A stretch of 49,325 nucleotides of DNA, from NCBI GenBank assembly GCA_035452965.1, contig DAOTCE010000036.1, positions 1-49,325 on the forward strand. Direction: 5' to 3'. The notes beneath the pieces are model-generated. The model did not search any database. It was not told the origin of the DNA and saw only the letters and a program-made list of their open reading frames with translations. The number at the start of each line of letters is the position of its first letter. Position 1 is the stretch's first letter. This document shows positions 1 through 9,764 of the stretch, piece by piece. This DNA is from Candidatus Paceibacterota bacterium. GTDB lineage: Bacteria > Verrucomicrobiota > Verrucomicrobiia > Limisphaerales > UBA8199. The translations under genes were made by a program, and so were the position numbers.

Positions 1-380
1 CTCGGAAATCAATCGGTTCACCCCTGCTTTTCCCAAGCTATGGGAACGGAGTGGATTACGTTCATAGCGCTATTCCTTCCCCAAATACTCCTGGTTGTCC
101 AGTGTGGTTCCCCCTTTGCCGCTCATGGCCTAGCTTCTCTCCATAGGCGGTCGATATGGTCAAAGCAGGATTTTGGAGCTGGTAAAGGGCAAAGCCCCAT
201 TCTTCAGAGCCGAATCTGCATTAAAGTTACGCTACAACATTGCCCCGACTTAGACGGTTGCGGGTGCCTGCCCCTGCCAAGTAGATCAGATCAGTTAATC
301 GGCGTTGGCTCGAAAAGAGTTTTCTTTTGTGCCTGACTGCTTAAGATTGGCCGCTGCCGATAAACAAGCATGTACAACCT
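1..380. other. Gene-free leader region upstream of rubrerythrin
   Basis: No convincing gene is visible here. The open frames lack a ribosome binding site, a recognisable domain or normal composition. The last 60 bases must hold the rubrerythrin promoter. A weak candidate is TTGGCC, an 18-bp spacer and TGTACA, ending four bases before the ATG, but the match is poor. No tRNA-like fold, repeat or terminator was seen. Confidence 0.5.
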
Positions 381-884
381 ATGAGCAATACTATCAACAA
401 TCTGAAAGAAGCATTCGCGGGCGAAAGCCAGGCCAGTCAAAAATATCTGGCCTTCGCGAAGCGGGCCGAGAAAGAGGGCTTTCGGAACATCGCAACGCTG
501 TTCCGAACCGCCGCGCAAGCCGAGCGCATTCATGCCGAGGGACATCTCGGCGCGTTGGACGGCATTGGAACCACTGCCCAGAACCTTCAAGCGGCCATTG
601 ACAACGAGACGTATGAGTACACCAAGATGTACCCGCCGATGCTCACGCAGGCGCAAGCGGATGGGCACAAAGCCAAACGCATGTTTGATTACGCGGCCAA
701 GGCGGAAGCGGTCCACGCGCAGCTATACCAAACCGCTTTGGCAGCAGTGCGGGAAGGCAAGGATCTGCCCGAGATAAAGATCTATCTCTGTCCCGTGTGC
801 GGCCACATCGAATTTGGGACGCCCCCTGAAGCATGCCCGATCTGCGGCGTGAAAGGATCAAGCTACATCCAGGTGCAATCTTAA
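381..884 (+). CDS. Rubrerythrin (di-iron peroxidase with C-terminal rubredoxin domain)
   Basis: A 167-residue cytoplasmic rubrerythrin, a family that reduces hydrogen peroxide using electrons passed through a rubredoxin-type iron centre. The four-helix di-iron domain spans about residues 1-120. Its ligand set is complete: E15, E48 with H51 in an ExxH motif, then E76, E79 and E109 with H112. The C-terminal domain carries two CxxC knuckles (C137/C140 and C152/C155) for the Fe(Cys)4 site. The ATG is the first plausible start and puts the first ligand Glu at the usual depth. It stands alone; the DUF2339 gene downstream is on the opposite strand. Length and domain order match the classical form. 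The role in oxidative stress defence is family knowledge. Confidence 0.95.
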   Translation: MSNTINNLKEAFAGESQASQKYLAFAKRAEKEGFRNIATLFRTAAQAERIHAEGHLGALDGIGTTAQNLQAAIDNETYEYTKMYPPMLTQAQADGHKAKRMFDYAAKAEAVHAQLYQTALAAVREGKDLPEIKIYLCPVCGHIEFGTPPEACPICGVKGSSYIQVQS

Positions 885-1115
885 GACTTGGCCTTCGGTC
901 CGGTGCCCGGGGGCACCCGGCGCGCGCGTTTGCTCTTGAGCGCGAGCAGGCTGGAAGCGGTGAGGAACTCCCGGCGTGATAAGGTGGGAATTGAGGGCGA
1001 GGCGGACCGCACCAAGCCCAAGGCAAAATGCGCTAGCCGAGTGAAGTATGCCTCACTGGGGCATACGCCGCAATAGCATGGACATCTCGGCAAAGCGTCC
1101 ACGCTTGGGTTGTCT

Positions 1116-3986
1116 TCACAACCACTCTTTCAGCTTCTCCTGATACTTGTTGTAGATGAAGCCCAGGACGAGCAGGACGATACCCAGCGCCATGAAACTC
1201 AGGATGCGATAGAGAGTCTCCAGTTTCCAGACATCGAAGATCACCACGCGGCCCAGGGCGCAGGCTAACACGCCCAGTCCCATCCAGCGATACATCCGCT
1301 CCCTTAGCACGATGCCGACTGTGAAGAATCCCAGCGCCAACAAAGACCAGCCGGCGGTGAGATAGAAGCCGCCGGGCTGTTGCTCCAGCACCCAGAGCGA
1401 GAGGAATCGCCACAGGCTCAGTCCGCCGACCAAGATGGCCGTCGTGTGAATTTCCGGAGGGAGCGGGTAGCGGTCAGGCAAACGCCGGGCCAGTTGACGC
1501 TGGGCCAGCAGGATGATAATGGCCAGCAGGTTTGGCCAATAGATCCGGGGTGCCTCGATCAGCGGCAGCCAGAACAACCCCAGAGCAACTGCCGTGTATG
1601 GGACGCTGAAGAGTAAAGCCTCCCGGTTTCGCTGCCAGCCTGCCCACAGGAAAATACACAGTCCGAGCAGCGCCAGCAGCCAAATCCGCTCGCGGGAGGG
1701 AATATAGGCGCTGACCCACCACATGGACATCGCCAGCGCGACCCAGCGATAGACCAGCGCGATTTGCAGCAAGGGCTGGCTGACCCGCCCGGCAGGGTCG
1801 GGTTTGCGTGCGAACCAGTTTGTGGTTCCATACGAAAGCAGGCCCAGCGCGGCAATTGGCAGGAGCGCCAGAGCCCAGGCAGGCTTCGCCTCGCTCAGCT
1901 GAAGCGCAAATTGGACGCCGCTGACCAGCATAAAGATCTGGGCGCAGGCAGCCAGCAGCCAGGCGCGGGTGAAGACCCCATACGCAGTCAGGGCGACCGC
2001 GAGCAGACTCGTTACCGCCAGCCAGGCAGGCGCCCCAATCTTCGGCTCGAGCCAGCCGTAGAGCACGCCCACCGTGGCCAGGGCATATAGCCCTTGCCAG
2101 ACGACGCCAATTTGGGATCGCAATTGCAGGATCGTCTCCCTCTGCCACCAATGACTCAGCCCGAGGGTAATGGCGATCATCACCGCCGGATTCCACCATG
2201 GCGGCAATGGGCTGGCGGCCGAGGCATTGAAGACCCACGCCAACTGCGCGAGCAGCAAGTAGCCCTGGCTGAGCAGAGTCACTTCGCGCACACGCAAGAC
2301 GTAAATGGAGAGCGTTAGGAGCAACGCCTCCATCGCCAACACCAACGGGAAGTTGTTCTGGCTGGTATTGTCCCAGGTGACGACCAACCAGATGACCAGC
2401 GCGAGCACGGTGAAGTAGCTTGGCTGCGGGCGCAGCAGCACTTCGGTGGCCGCCGCGGTTTGGCGGTGAGCCAAGACGGTGTTTACCATCATCAGCGCGC
2501 CCAACCCCACGCCAAGCCACAGCCCGGGGGTGTCGAACTCCTGCATCCCGTCCATGCCCCAGCCGACCGCCAACGCCGCGGAGATGTAGGCCCCAATCCG
2601 CAAGACCAGGTTCTGGCGGTGCTGGCCGGCGATAAGCAGGAACACGCTCTCAACGGCGAGAATCAACGCAAGCTGCAGGCCGGAGAACCTGGCGATAAAG
2701 CCCACCGTCACCAGCAGCAAACCCTGCGTGAGGTAGGAGTTCTTTGCGTGGGCTTCGGCCGCCAGGAAGCGCCGCGCGGCCTCCGCCAGCACCAGCAGCC
2801 CAACTCCGTAGCTCAAGGCGAATTTCCAGAATCCGCCGGTCTGGACTTGCAGCATCGTCAGGACGAAGCCTGCGAAGAAGGCTCCGTTATTGAGCGTGAG
2901 GAAGCTGGCACGGTTTTGCCCGGCGAACTTCTCGTCCCGGGAGAGGAAGACTGCGGCGGTGAACAGCAGCCAGTAGCTGATGAGAAACCAGGTGCCCGCC
3001 CAAAGTCCTTGTTCCGGCGAGGCCCAGTGCCAATGGCTGCCGCTGAAGAAGCGCCAGAAGGCATACGCGGTGTAAGTGGCCGCGAGGCTGGCGAAGGTGA
3101 GCGTGGCCCATCGGTTGCGGACCAGGAAGAACACCGCCGCCGCGGTCAGGACCAGGTTCGAGTAAAGCGTGAAGTAGCCGACGCGCGTGATGATCGAGGT
3201 ATAGTAAGCGAGCCCCACAGCGAACAACGCCAGCACCTCGGACTTCTTTCCGTCGGCAATCCACACCATGAAGGCCGCCCACGCCAGCAACAGACCGCCA
3301 TCCAGCCCGGGGCTGGCAATGATCCGCAGACGTTCGATGTGGTGCGCGGCGTAGGTGGTGAAATAGACGGCGGCCAGGCCGCCCGCGAAGAGCACTTGCG
3401 CGTAGTTCTTGAGGGATTCTTTGACCGCTCTGCGCTGCCACCACCCGCCGGCTAGCAGCAATGCCGCGCTGGCAAGGTACAGCAGGGCAACCTTGCCGCC
3501 CGGCCCAAGCTGGCTGATGAAGTTCTGGTAGGCGAGGTTCCCGAAGAAGACCAGCGCCGTGAGCACCATCACAATGCCCACGCGCACCAGCCAGTAAGTG
3601 CCCAGGCGCATCTCGAACGAGCCTTTCTCGCCGGTTGTCGCTGTGGTTACCACGGGTGGCCTGTTTGGCGGTGTGGCCGCCGGCGGCACGGTGGACACCT
3701 TTGTTAATGCGGGGGGAATGCGAACGCTGATTCGCGGCACGACCGGCTCGGGGCGAATGATGGGCGGAACTGCCGTCGAGGGAGTGGCAACAGGCTTGGC
3801 AGCCGGCTGCTGTGCATTGGGTGGCCTTTCCGGTCGGGGGGCTGCCAGCGCCGCTGCGTCCGGTCGCGCCACATTAAGACGCTCCTCCAACGAGCTGAGG
3901 TGTGCGGACAACTGGGCCAGCTCGTGCGCCAGCCGGGCTTGTCGCTCTTTCAGCCGCTCCAATTCCAACCGCTCTGGTTCGTTCAT
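1116..3986 (-). CDS. DUF2339 polytopic membrane protein
   Basis: A 956-residue inner-membrane protein of the DUF2339 family, whose function is unknown. Residues 1-42 form a charged coiled coil rich in Leu, Glu and Arg. Residues 45-125 are a Pro/Ala-rich linker. From about residue 130 onward the chain is a dense series of hydrophobic helices, over twenty by eye, up to a short basic tail. The sequence just before the first helix (GTYWLVRVGIVMVL) resembles the conserved entry motif of the family. The ATG is preceded by AGGA about ten bases upstream, one of the few Shine-Dalgarno-like sites in the window. The 61-residue gene upstream is on the same strand, 50 bp away, and may share its transcript. 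No catalytic motif is visible. Confidence 0.85.
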   Translation of the reverse strand: MNEPERLELERLKERQARLAHELAQLSAHLSSLEERLNVARPDAAALAAPRPERPPNAQQPAAKPVATPSTAVPPIIRPEPVVPRISVRIPPALTKVSTVPPAATPPNRPPVVTTATTGEKGSFEMRLGTYWLVRVGIVMVLTALVFFGNLAYQNFISQLGPGGKVALLYLASAALLLAGGWWQRRAVKESLKNYAQVLFAGGLAAVYFTTYAAHHIERLRIIASPGLDGGLLLAWAAFMVWIADGKKSEVLALFAVGLAYYTSIITRVGYFTLYSNLVLTAAAVFFLVRNRWATLTFASLAATYTAYAFWRFFSGSHWHWASPEQGLWAGTWFLISYWLLFTAAVFLSRDEKFAGQNRASFLTLNNGAFFAGFVLTMLQVQTGGFWKFALSYGVGLLVLAEAARRFLAAEAHAKNSYLTQGLLLVTVGFIARFSGLQLALILAVESVFLLIAGQHRQNLVLRIGAYISAALAVGWGMDGMQEFDTPGLWLGVGLGALMMVNTVLAHRQTAAATEVLLRPQPSYFTVLALVIWLVVTWDNTSQNNFPLVLAMEALLLTLSIYVLRVREVTLLSQGYLLLAQLAWVFNASAASPLPPWWNPAVMIAITLGLSHWWQRETILQLRSQIGVVWQGLYALATVGVLYGWLEPKIGAPAWLAVTSLLAVALTAYGVFTRAWLLAACAQIFMLVSGVQFALQLSEAKPAWALALLPIAALGLLSYGTTNWFARKPDPAGRVSQPLLQIALVYRWVALAMSMWWVSAYIPSRERIWLLALLGLCIFLWAGWQRNREALLFSVPYTAVALGLFWLPLIEAPRIYWPNLLAIIILLAQRQLARRLPDRYPLPPEIHTTAILVGGLSLWRFLSLWVLEQQPGGFYLTAGWSLLALGFFTVGIVLRERMYRWMGLGVLACALGRVVIFDVWKLETLYRILSFMALGIVLLVLGFIYNKYQEKLKEWL

Positions 3987-4036
3987 AACCGTGTTTTCCT
4001 GGCGCCGTCGGCGCTAACTCCTCCCAGCTGCCCCCG

Positions 4037-4222
4037 TTATCTGGCGGCGAGGAGGTCGCCCAGGGCAGGAGCCGGGACTTTCGGCTGCGCGCTAAACTGC
4101 CCACAAGCATGCCCGAAATAGCACACCATCCAGAACGCTGCCGAGACTAGGAGCAGGGCCGCAAGCATGCCAGCGCAAACTCGAAGCTTCCGGACCCGCA
4201 GCGTGTGCTGATTCGTTTTCAT
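4037..4222 (-). CDS. Small single-pass membrane or secreted protein
   Basis: A 61-residue frame with a basic N-terminus, one hydrophobic segment (about residues 16-38, including LAALLLVSAAFWMVCYFGH) and a short Pro/Ala-rich tail. No family is recognised. Two things support a real gene: protein-like hydrophobic architecture, and a -10-like TAGGTT six bases before the ATG, the same arrangement seen before several other genes here. It lies 50 bp upstream of the DUF2339 gene on the same strand, so the two could be co-transcribed. It is short and could still be fortuitous. Confidence 0.4.
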   Translation of the reverse strand: MKTNQHTLRVRKLRVCAGMLAALLLVSAAFWMVCYFGHACGQFSAQPKVPAPALGDLLAAR

Positions 4223-4412
4223 GCCGCAAACCTAGCCCCATACGGTGCCAGGGTGTTAATTGATAAACTTTGCGGCAGTATTGGTTTAACCGATGGGCTG
4301 GTTTCATTCCGCGGAGTGTATGCGGCGGGGCGTTGGCTGAAGCTCATGCCAGAGGGTTGGCGTGGCATTGACGGGGCTCGCGGAAGGCGTTGGAATAGAG
4401 GCGAGTTTGGCG

Positions 4413-4441
4413 TTGGAAAGAATGCCGGTATGGGGTAAGTG
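4413..4441 (+). promoter_or_regulatory. Putative promoter of the NAD+ synthase gene
   Basis: TTGGAA, a 17-bp spacer and TAAGTG, with only seven bases between the -10 element and the ATG. Initiation at the usual distance would start the transcript at or next to the start codon. No Shine-Dalgarno sequence is present. Prediction by eye only. Confidence 0.35.
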
Positions 4442-4448
4442 ATAGCTT

Positions 4449-6506
4449 ATGAGTGAGCGTTTTGACTCGATCTACGCGCACGGCATGATCCGGGCGGCGG
4501 TGTGCATCCCATCGCTACGCGTGGCCGACCCGGCCTTTAACCTGGAGCGCACGCTGGCGCTGGCCCGGCAGGCGTCCCGGGCCCAGGTAGCCGTCGCGCT
4601 GTTCCCTGAGCTGGGCCTTTCGGCCTACTCGAACGACGATCTGTTTCACCAGGACGCGCTGCTGGACGCCAGCAAAGCGGCTGTGGCGCAGTTGGTCAAG
4701 GCGAGTGCCGCCTTAACCCCCGTGCTGGTGGTGGGGTCGCCGCTAATGTTCGAGGCCAAGCTGTTCAATTGCGCCGTGGTGATCTACCGCGGGCAGGTGC
4801 TGGGGCTGGTGCCCAAGACCTACTTGCCGAACTACCGCGAGTACTACGAGAAGCGGCAGTTCGCCTCCAGTCGCGACGCGGTGAGCCGCGAGGTCACCTT
4901 CTTGGGCAAGCGCGTGCCGTTTGGCAATGACTTGGTGTTCGAGGCCGGCAACTTCGAGGGCTTCCGGCTGCATGCGGAGATTTGCGAGGACGTGTGGGTG
5001 CCTGTTCCGCCCAGCACCTATGCGGCTATGGCGGGGGCAACCGTGCTGCTCAACCTCTCGGCCAGCAACATCACGGTCGGCAAGGCGGAATACCGACGCA
5101 ACCTGTGCGCGGGCCAGTCAGGGAAGTGCATCGCCGCGTACCTGTATTCGTGCGCCGGGCCGGGCGAGTCCACGACGGACCTGGCCTGGGACGGGCACGC
5201 GCTGATCCACGAAAACGGCGACCTGCTGGCGGAGTCGGCGCGATTTGCCGACAGGGAGCAGATGATCACGGCGGACGTGGACCTGGAGCGGCTGATGCAC
5301 GACCGGATGCGGTTGGGCAGCTTCAGCGATTCGGTGGCGGACCACCGCGCGCGCCTGCGGGAGATGCGGCGCATTCCATTCGAGTTTCGAGTCCCGAGAG
5401 GCCGCGTGGCGTTGCGGCGGGAGTTCCCCCGTTTCCCCTACGTGCCGAGCGACGCGCGCGAGCGCGACCAGAGGTGCTTCGAGGCCTACAACATCCAGGT
5501 GCACGGCTTGCTGAAGCGGTTGTCGAACGCGGGCATCAAACGAATAGTCATCGGCGTCTCGGGCGGACTGGACTCGACGCAGGCGCTCATCGTGGCGGCC
5601 CGGACGATGGACCGGCTGGGGCCGCCGCGGAAGAACATCCTGGCCTACACCATGCCCGGATTCGCCACCAGCGAGCTGACGCTCCGCAACGCGCACAAAC
5701 TGATGAAGGCGCTGGGCGTCACTGCCAGCGAGATTGACATCCGGCCGTCGTGCGCGCAGATGTTCCGCGACATCGGGCATCCATTTGCCGGCGGCAAGCC
5801 CGTGTATGACGTCACCTTCGAGAATGTGCAGGCGGGCGAGCGCACCTCGCACCTCTTTCGCCTGGCCAACCAACACAACGCGCTGGTGCTGGGCACGGGC
5901 GACCTGAGCGAACTGGCGCTGGGCTGGATGACTTACGGCGTCGGCGACCACATGTCGCACTACAACGTGAACTGCTCGGTGAGCAAGACGCTGATCCAGC
6001 ACCTGATCCGGTGGGTCGTGTCGTCGGGGGAGTTCGACGCGGCCACCAATAATGTGCTGGGGGCGATCCTGGCGACGGAGATTTCGCCCGAGCTCGTCCC
6101 CCACGCGAAAGGCAGGTCCGCCCGCCCGGCCCAGAAGACGGCGGACGTGGTGGGGCCTTACGAGCTGCAGGACTTCAACCTCTACTACATCACGCGGCAT
6201 GGGTTCCGGCCCAGCAAGGTCGCTTTCCTGGCCTGGCACGCGTGGGGCGACAAGAACCGCGGCGCCTGGCCCGACCTGCTGCCGGCGGAGAAGCGGCACC
6301 AATATGACCTGCGGACCATCAAGAAGTGGCTGGGGGTATTCCTCTATCGCTTCTTCAAGATCAGCCAGTTCAAGCGCTCGGCGATGCCCAACGGCCCGAA
6401 GGTCGGCTCCGGCGGCGCGCTCTCTCCGCGCGGCGACTGGCGCGCCCCCAGCGATTCCGAGGCCGAGGTGTGGTTGAGCGAGTTGCGAGACAACGTGCCG
6501 AGCTAA
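4449..6506 (+). CDS. nadE: Glutamine-dependent NAD(+) synthase
   Basis: A 685-residue two-domain NAD+ synthase, converting nicotinate adenine dinucleotide to NAD+ with ATP and glutamine-derived ammonia. The N-terminal nitrilase-type glutaminase domain has the catalytic triad E54 (FPELGLSAYS), K123 (PKTYLPNYREYYEKRQF) and C179 (EICEDVW). The C-terminal synthetase domain has the PP-loop SGGLDST at 371-377. Length and spacing match the long bacterial form, as in Mycobacterium. The start MSERFDSIYAHG aligns with the known N-terminus of that group, so the internal Met13 is less likely. Its stop lies three bases from the convergent cusA stop, leaving no room for a separate terminator. Confidence 0.97.
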   Translation: MSERFDSIYAHGMIRAAVCIPSLRVADPAFNLERTLALARQASRAQVAVALFPELGLSAYSNDDLFHQDALLDASKAAVAQLVKASAALTPVLVVGSPLMFEAKLFNCAVVIYRGQVLGLVPKTYLPNYREYYEKRQFASSRDAVSREVTFLGKRVPFGNDLVFEAGNFEGFRLHAEICEDVWVPVPPSTYAAMAGATVLLNLSASNITVGKAEYRRNLCAGQSGKCIAAYLYSCAGPGESTTDLAWDGHALIHENGDLLAESARFADREQMITADVDLERLMHDRMRLGSFSDSVADHRARLREMRRIPFEFRVPRGRVALRREFPRFPYVPSDARERDQRCFEAYNIQVHGLLKRLSNAGIKRIVIGVSGGLDSTQALIVAARTMDRLGPPRKNILAYTMPGFATSELTLRNAHKLMKALGVTASEIDIRPSCAQMFRDIGHPFAGGKPVYDVTFENVQAGERTSHLFRLANQHNALVLGTGDLSELALGWMTYGVGDHMSHYNVNCSVSKTLIQHLIRWVVSSGEFDAATNNVLGAILATEISPELVPHAKGRSARPAQKTADVVGPYELQDFNLYYITRHGFRPSKVAFLAWHAWGDKNRGAWPDLLPAEKRHQYDLRTIKKWLGVFLYRFFKISQFKRSAMPNGPKVGSGGALSPRGDWRAPSDSEAEVWLSELRDNVPS

Positions 6507-6509
6507 GCG

Positions 6510-9500
6510 TCAAGGCCGCTTCAGCTCTCGCGAGCGCCAGAGGTAGTAGATGGCGGGATAAACGAGCAACTCCATGATCGTGGATGTGATGACGCCGCCA
6601 ATCATCGGGGTGGCGATGCGTTTCATGACATCGGCGCCGGTGCCGTGGCTCCAGAGAATGGGTGCGAGGCCGGCGACGATGACACACGCAGTCATGGCCT
6701 TCGGGCGAACGCGTTTGACGGCACCGTGGTAGATGGCGTCGCGGAGGTGAGCGAGATTGCCCATCAGACCGCGCTTCTTCCAGTTCTCGTAGGCGAGGTC
6801 GAGGTAAAGGAGCATGACGACGCCGGTCTCGGCGTCCAGGCCGGCCAGGGCGACGATGCCGACCCATACCGCGACACTGAAGTTGTAGTCTAGCAGCGCG
6901 AGAATGCCGATGGCTCCGACCAGGGAGAATGGCACGGCGAGCATAACGATGGCGGTCTTTATGGCCGAGCGGGTGTTGAGGTAGATGATGAGAGTGATGA
7001 TGAGCAGGGTCAGTGGGACGACGATCATAAGGCGGTGCTTGGCCTTGACCATGTATTCGTATTCGCCGCTCCAGAAGAGGTTGTAGCCGATAGGGACCTT
7101 AATCTCGCCTTTGGTGACGGCTTCGTTGACGGCGCGCATGGCCATCTGGACGTAGGTGCCAACGTCAATATCTTTGACATCCACGTAGATCCAGGCATTG
7201 GGGACCGCGGCTTCGCTCTTGATGCCCATCGGGGCGCGAACGGTTTCGATGGTGGCGAGTTGGCCGAGGGGAACTTGCGCGCCGGTGGGCGTGGGGACGA
7301 CGATTTCCCGCAGGGCGCCGAGGTTCTCGCGGAAGTCGCGGCTGTATCGAAGGTTGACGCTGTAGCGCTCCAGGCCCTCAACGGTGGTGGTGAGCGGCAT
7401 GCCGCCGAGAGCGACTTCGAGCACGTCCTGCACGTCGGCAACGTTGAGGCCGTGACGGGAGATAGCGTCACGGTCTATGTTGAACTGAATGTAGTTGCCG
7501 CTCATGGTGCGCTCGGCAAAAGCGCTGAGGGTGCCGGGCACCGTCTTGACGACCGTTTCGACCTCCGCTGCCACGCGTTCCAACTCAGCCAGGTCAGGGC
7601 CGGCAATCTTGATTCCAACGGGCGTCTTGATGCCGGTGGCGAGCATGTCAATGCGGGTCTTGATGGGCATGGTCCAGGCATTGTTGAGGCCGGGGAACTG
7701 GATGGCGGAGTTCATAGCGTCGGTGAGCTCGTCCACAGTGCGGCGGCGGTGGGCGATGACGGTGCCGTTGGCGTTTCTAATGTCCACGGCGGGCCATTGC
7801 TCCTCGGGCTTCAGCATGATGGTGGTTTCGATCATGTCCATCGGGGCGGGGTCGGTGGCGGTTTCGGCCCGGCCGATCTTCCCAAAGACGTGGCGCACCT
7901 CCGGGAAGCTCTTGATGATCTGGTCGGTCTGCTGGAGGATCGCGCGCGCCTCAGTCACGCCGAGGCCCGGGAAAGTCGTGGGCATGTAGAGGAGGTCGCC
8001 TTCGTAGAGCGGCGGCATGAACTCGGAGCCGATGTTCTGGTAGGGGAATACCTTGCCGATCTTAAAGGCCCATTCCTTGACGGGACCGTCCGGCAGCAGC
8101 CGGGCTGCCAGTCTATTCCACGGGAAGAAGACCCAGAGGACGAGCGTCGCGGCGAGTGTGACCACCGTCCAGCGCCACTTGATGACGAAGTCAATGACCG
8201 GGTGGTAGAGCCAGATGAGGAAGCGGTTAATGGGGTTCTTCTCCTCGGCAGGGATTTTGCCGCGGATGAAGAAGCCCATGAGGATGGGCGCGAGGGTGAT
8301 CGAGAGGATCGCTGCCGCCGCCATCGAGTAGGTCTTCGTATAGGCGAGGGGCTTGAACATTCGGCCCGACTGCTCGGTTAGCATAAAGATGGGGAAGAAC
8401 GAAACTGTGATCACGAGCAGCGAGTAGAACAGCGTCGGCCCCACCTCCACGGACGCGTCCCGAATGATGTCCCAGTGAGGCCGCTTGCCCTGGTTGCGCT
8501 CCAGGTGCTTGTGGGCGTTCTCGATCATGATGATTACCGCATCCACCATCGCGCCGACGGCGATGGCGATGCCGCCCAGGGACATGATGTTTGAGCTGAT
8601 GCCCTGGCCGAACATGACCAGGAACGAGATGAGCACGGCGATCGGCAGGATGACGATGGCCACAAACGCGCTGCGCACGTGCAGGAGAAACGCAAGGCAC
8701 ACCAGTGCCACCACGATGCTTTCCTCAAGCAGCTTCTGCTCCAGCGTCTTGACGGCACGCTCAATTAGCGCGCTGCGGTCATAGGCGATGGAATACGTCA
8801 CGTCGGGCGGCAGGCCTTTCATGGCGACGTCCAGCTTTCTCTTCACGTCGAGGATCACCTGGCGGGCGTTGGCGCCGTAGCGCACCACGACCACGCCGCC
8901 GACCGTCTCACCGCGGCCGTTCAGCTCGGCAATGCCGCGGCGCATGTCCGGACCGAACTGCACGTCGGCCACCTGGCCCAGCAAGATTGGCACTCCCTTG
9001 TCCCCGACGCCCACTGCAACTTTGCGGAGGTCGTCGAGCTCGCTGACGTAGCCGCGCACGCGCAGGATAAACTCTTTCTCTGCGAGTTCAACGGACCGGC
9101 CGCCCACCTCGCCGTTGCTGCGCTTGACCGCCATCGCGACCTCGGAGATCGAGAGGTTGTACGCGCGCAGCTTGGTCGGGTCCACGGTCACTTGGTATTG
9201 CCGCACGAAGCCGCCAACCGAGGCCACCTCCGCGACGCCTTGCACCGAGGCCAGTTGGTAGCGCAGATACCAGTCCTGCATGGAGCGTAGTTCGGCGAGG
9301 TCGCGGTTGGTGGAGTTGAGCGAATACATGAAGGCCCAGCCGACACCGGTCGCGTCGGGCCCGAGGCTGGGCGAGACGCCCTGGGGCAGACGTCCGCTAA
9401 GTCCGCTGAGGTATTCCAGCACACGGCTGCGCGCCCAGTAGATATCGGTGCCGTCCTCAAAGATGATGTAGACAAAGGAGAAGCCGTAGAAAGAGTAGCC

Positions 9501-9749
9501 GCGGACGACTTTGGCCTTCGGCACCGAGAGCATCTTCGTGGTGATGGGATACGTCACCTGGTCCTGCACAATCTGCGGGGCCTGGCCGGGCCACTCGGTG
9601 TAAAGGATGACCTGCACGTCCGACAAGTCGGGGATGGCGTCCAGCGGGACGTTTCGCACCGCGTACACGCCGCCCAGCACCAGCGCCAGCGTCCCCAGCA
9701 GGACGACGAACCGATTCTTGAGAGAGAAATCTATGATGCCTTTGAGCAT
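6510..9749 (-). CDS. cusA: CusA-type Cu(I)/Ag(I) efflux RND inner-membrane pump
   Basis: A 1079-residue heavy-metal-efflux RND protein, the proton-driven inner-membrane subunit of a tripartite exporter. Layout is standard: TM1 near residues 12-30, a large periplasmic loop, TM2-6, a second loop, TM7-12. The monovalent-metal signature in TM4 (MVDAVIIMIENAHK, with D403) and the three methionines matching the E. coli CusA copper site (M589 in LLYMPTTFPG, M639 in MDMIETTI, M702 in RIDML) are all present. This supports Cu+/Ag+ rather than Zn/Co/Cd as substrate. The gene starts 15 bp after the adaptor gene and is last in the operon. No frameshift or lost residue was noticed. Confidence 0.95.
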   Translation of the reverse strand: MLKGIIDFSLKNRFVVLLGTLALVLGGVYAVRNVPLDAIPDLSDVQVILYTEWPGQAPQIVQDQVTYPITTKMLSVPKAKVVRGYSFYGFSFVYIIFEDGTDIYWARSRVLEYLSGLSGRLPQGVSPSLGPDATGVGWAFMYSLNSTNRDLAELRSMQDWYLRYQLASVQGVAEVASVGGFVRQYQVTVDPTKLRAYNLSISEVAMAVKRSNGEVGGRSVELAEKEFILRVRGYVSELDDLRKVAVGVGDKGVPILLGQVADVQFGPDMRRGIAELNGRGETVGGVVVVRYGANARQVILDVKRKLDVAMKGLPPDVTYSIAYDRSALIERAVKTLEQKLLEESIVVALVCLAFLLHVRSAFVAIVILPIAVLISFLVMFGQGISSNIMSLGGIAIAVGAMVDAVIIMIENAHKHLERNQGKRPHWDIIRDASVEVGPTLFYSLLVITVSFFPIFMLTEQSGRMFKPLAYTKTYSMAAAAILSITLAPILMGFFIRGKIPAEEKNPINRFLIWLYHPVIDFVIKWRWTVVTLAATLVLWVFFPWNRLAARLLPDGPVKEWAFKIGKVFPYQNIGSEFMPPLYEGDLLYMPTTFPGLGVTEARAILQQTDQIIKSFPEVRHVFGKIGRAETATDPAPMDMIETTIMLKPEEQWPAVDIRNANGTVIAHRRRTVDELTDAMNSAIQFPGLNNAWTMPIKTRIDMLATGIKTPVGIKIAGPDLAELERVAAEVETVVKTVPGTLSAFAERTMSGNYIQFNIDRDAISRHGLNVADVQDVLEVALGGMPLTTTVEGLERYSVNLRYSRDFRENLGALREIVVPTPTGAQVPLGQLATIETVRAPMGIKSEAAVPNAWIYVDVKDIDVGTYVQMAMRAVNEAVTKGEIKVPIGYNLFWSGEYEYMVKAKHRLMIVVPLTLLIITLIIYLNTRSAIKTAIVMLAVPFSLVGAIGILALLDYNFSVAVWVGIVALAGLDAETGVVMLLYLDLAYENWKKRGLMGNLAHLRDAIYHGAVKRVRPKAMTACVIVAGLAPILWSHGTGADVMKRIATPMIGGVITSTIMELLVYPAIYYLWRSRELKRP

Positions 9750-9764
9750 GGCCGGCGTTCGCGC

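Noticed and set aside
5118..6302. 394-residue minus-strand frame inside nadE
   Set aside because: It is antisense to an intact, well-conserved NAD+ synthase and contains no protein-like hydrophobic pattern.
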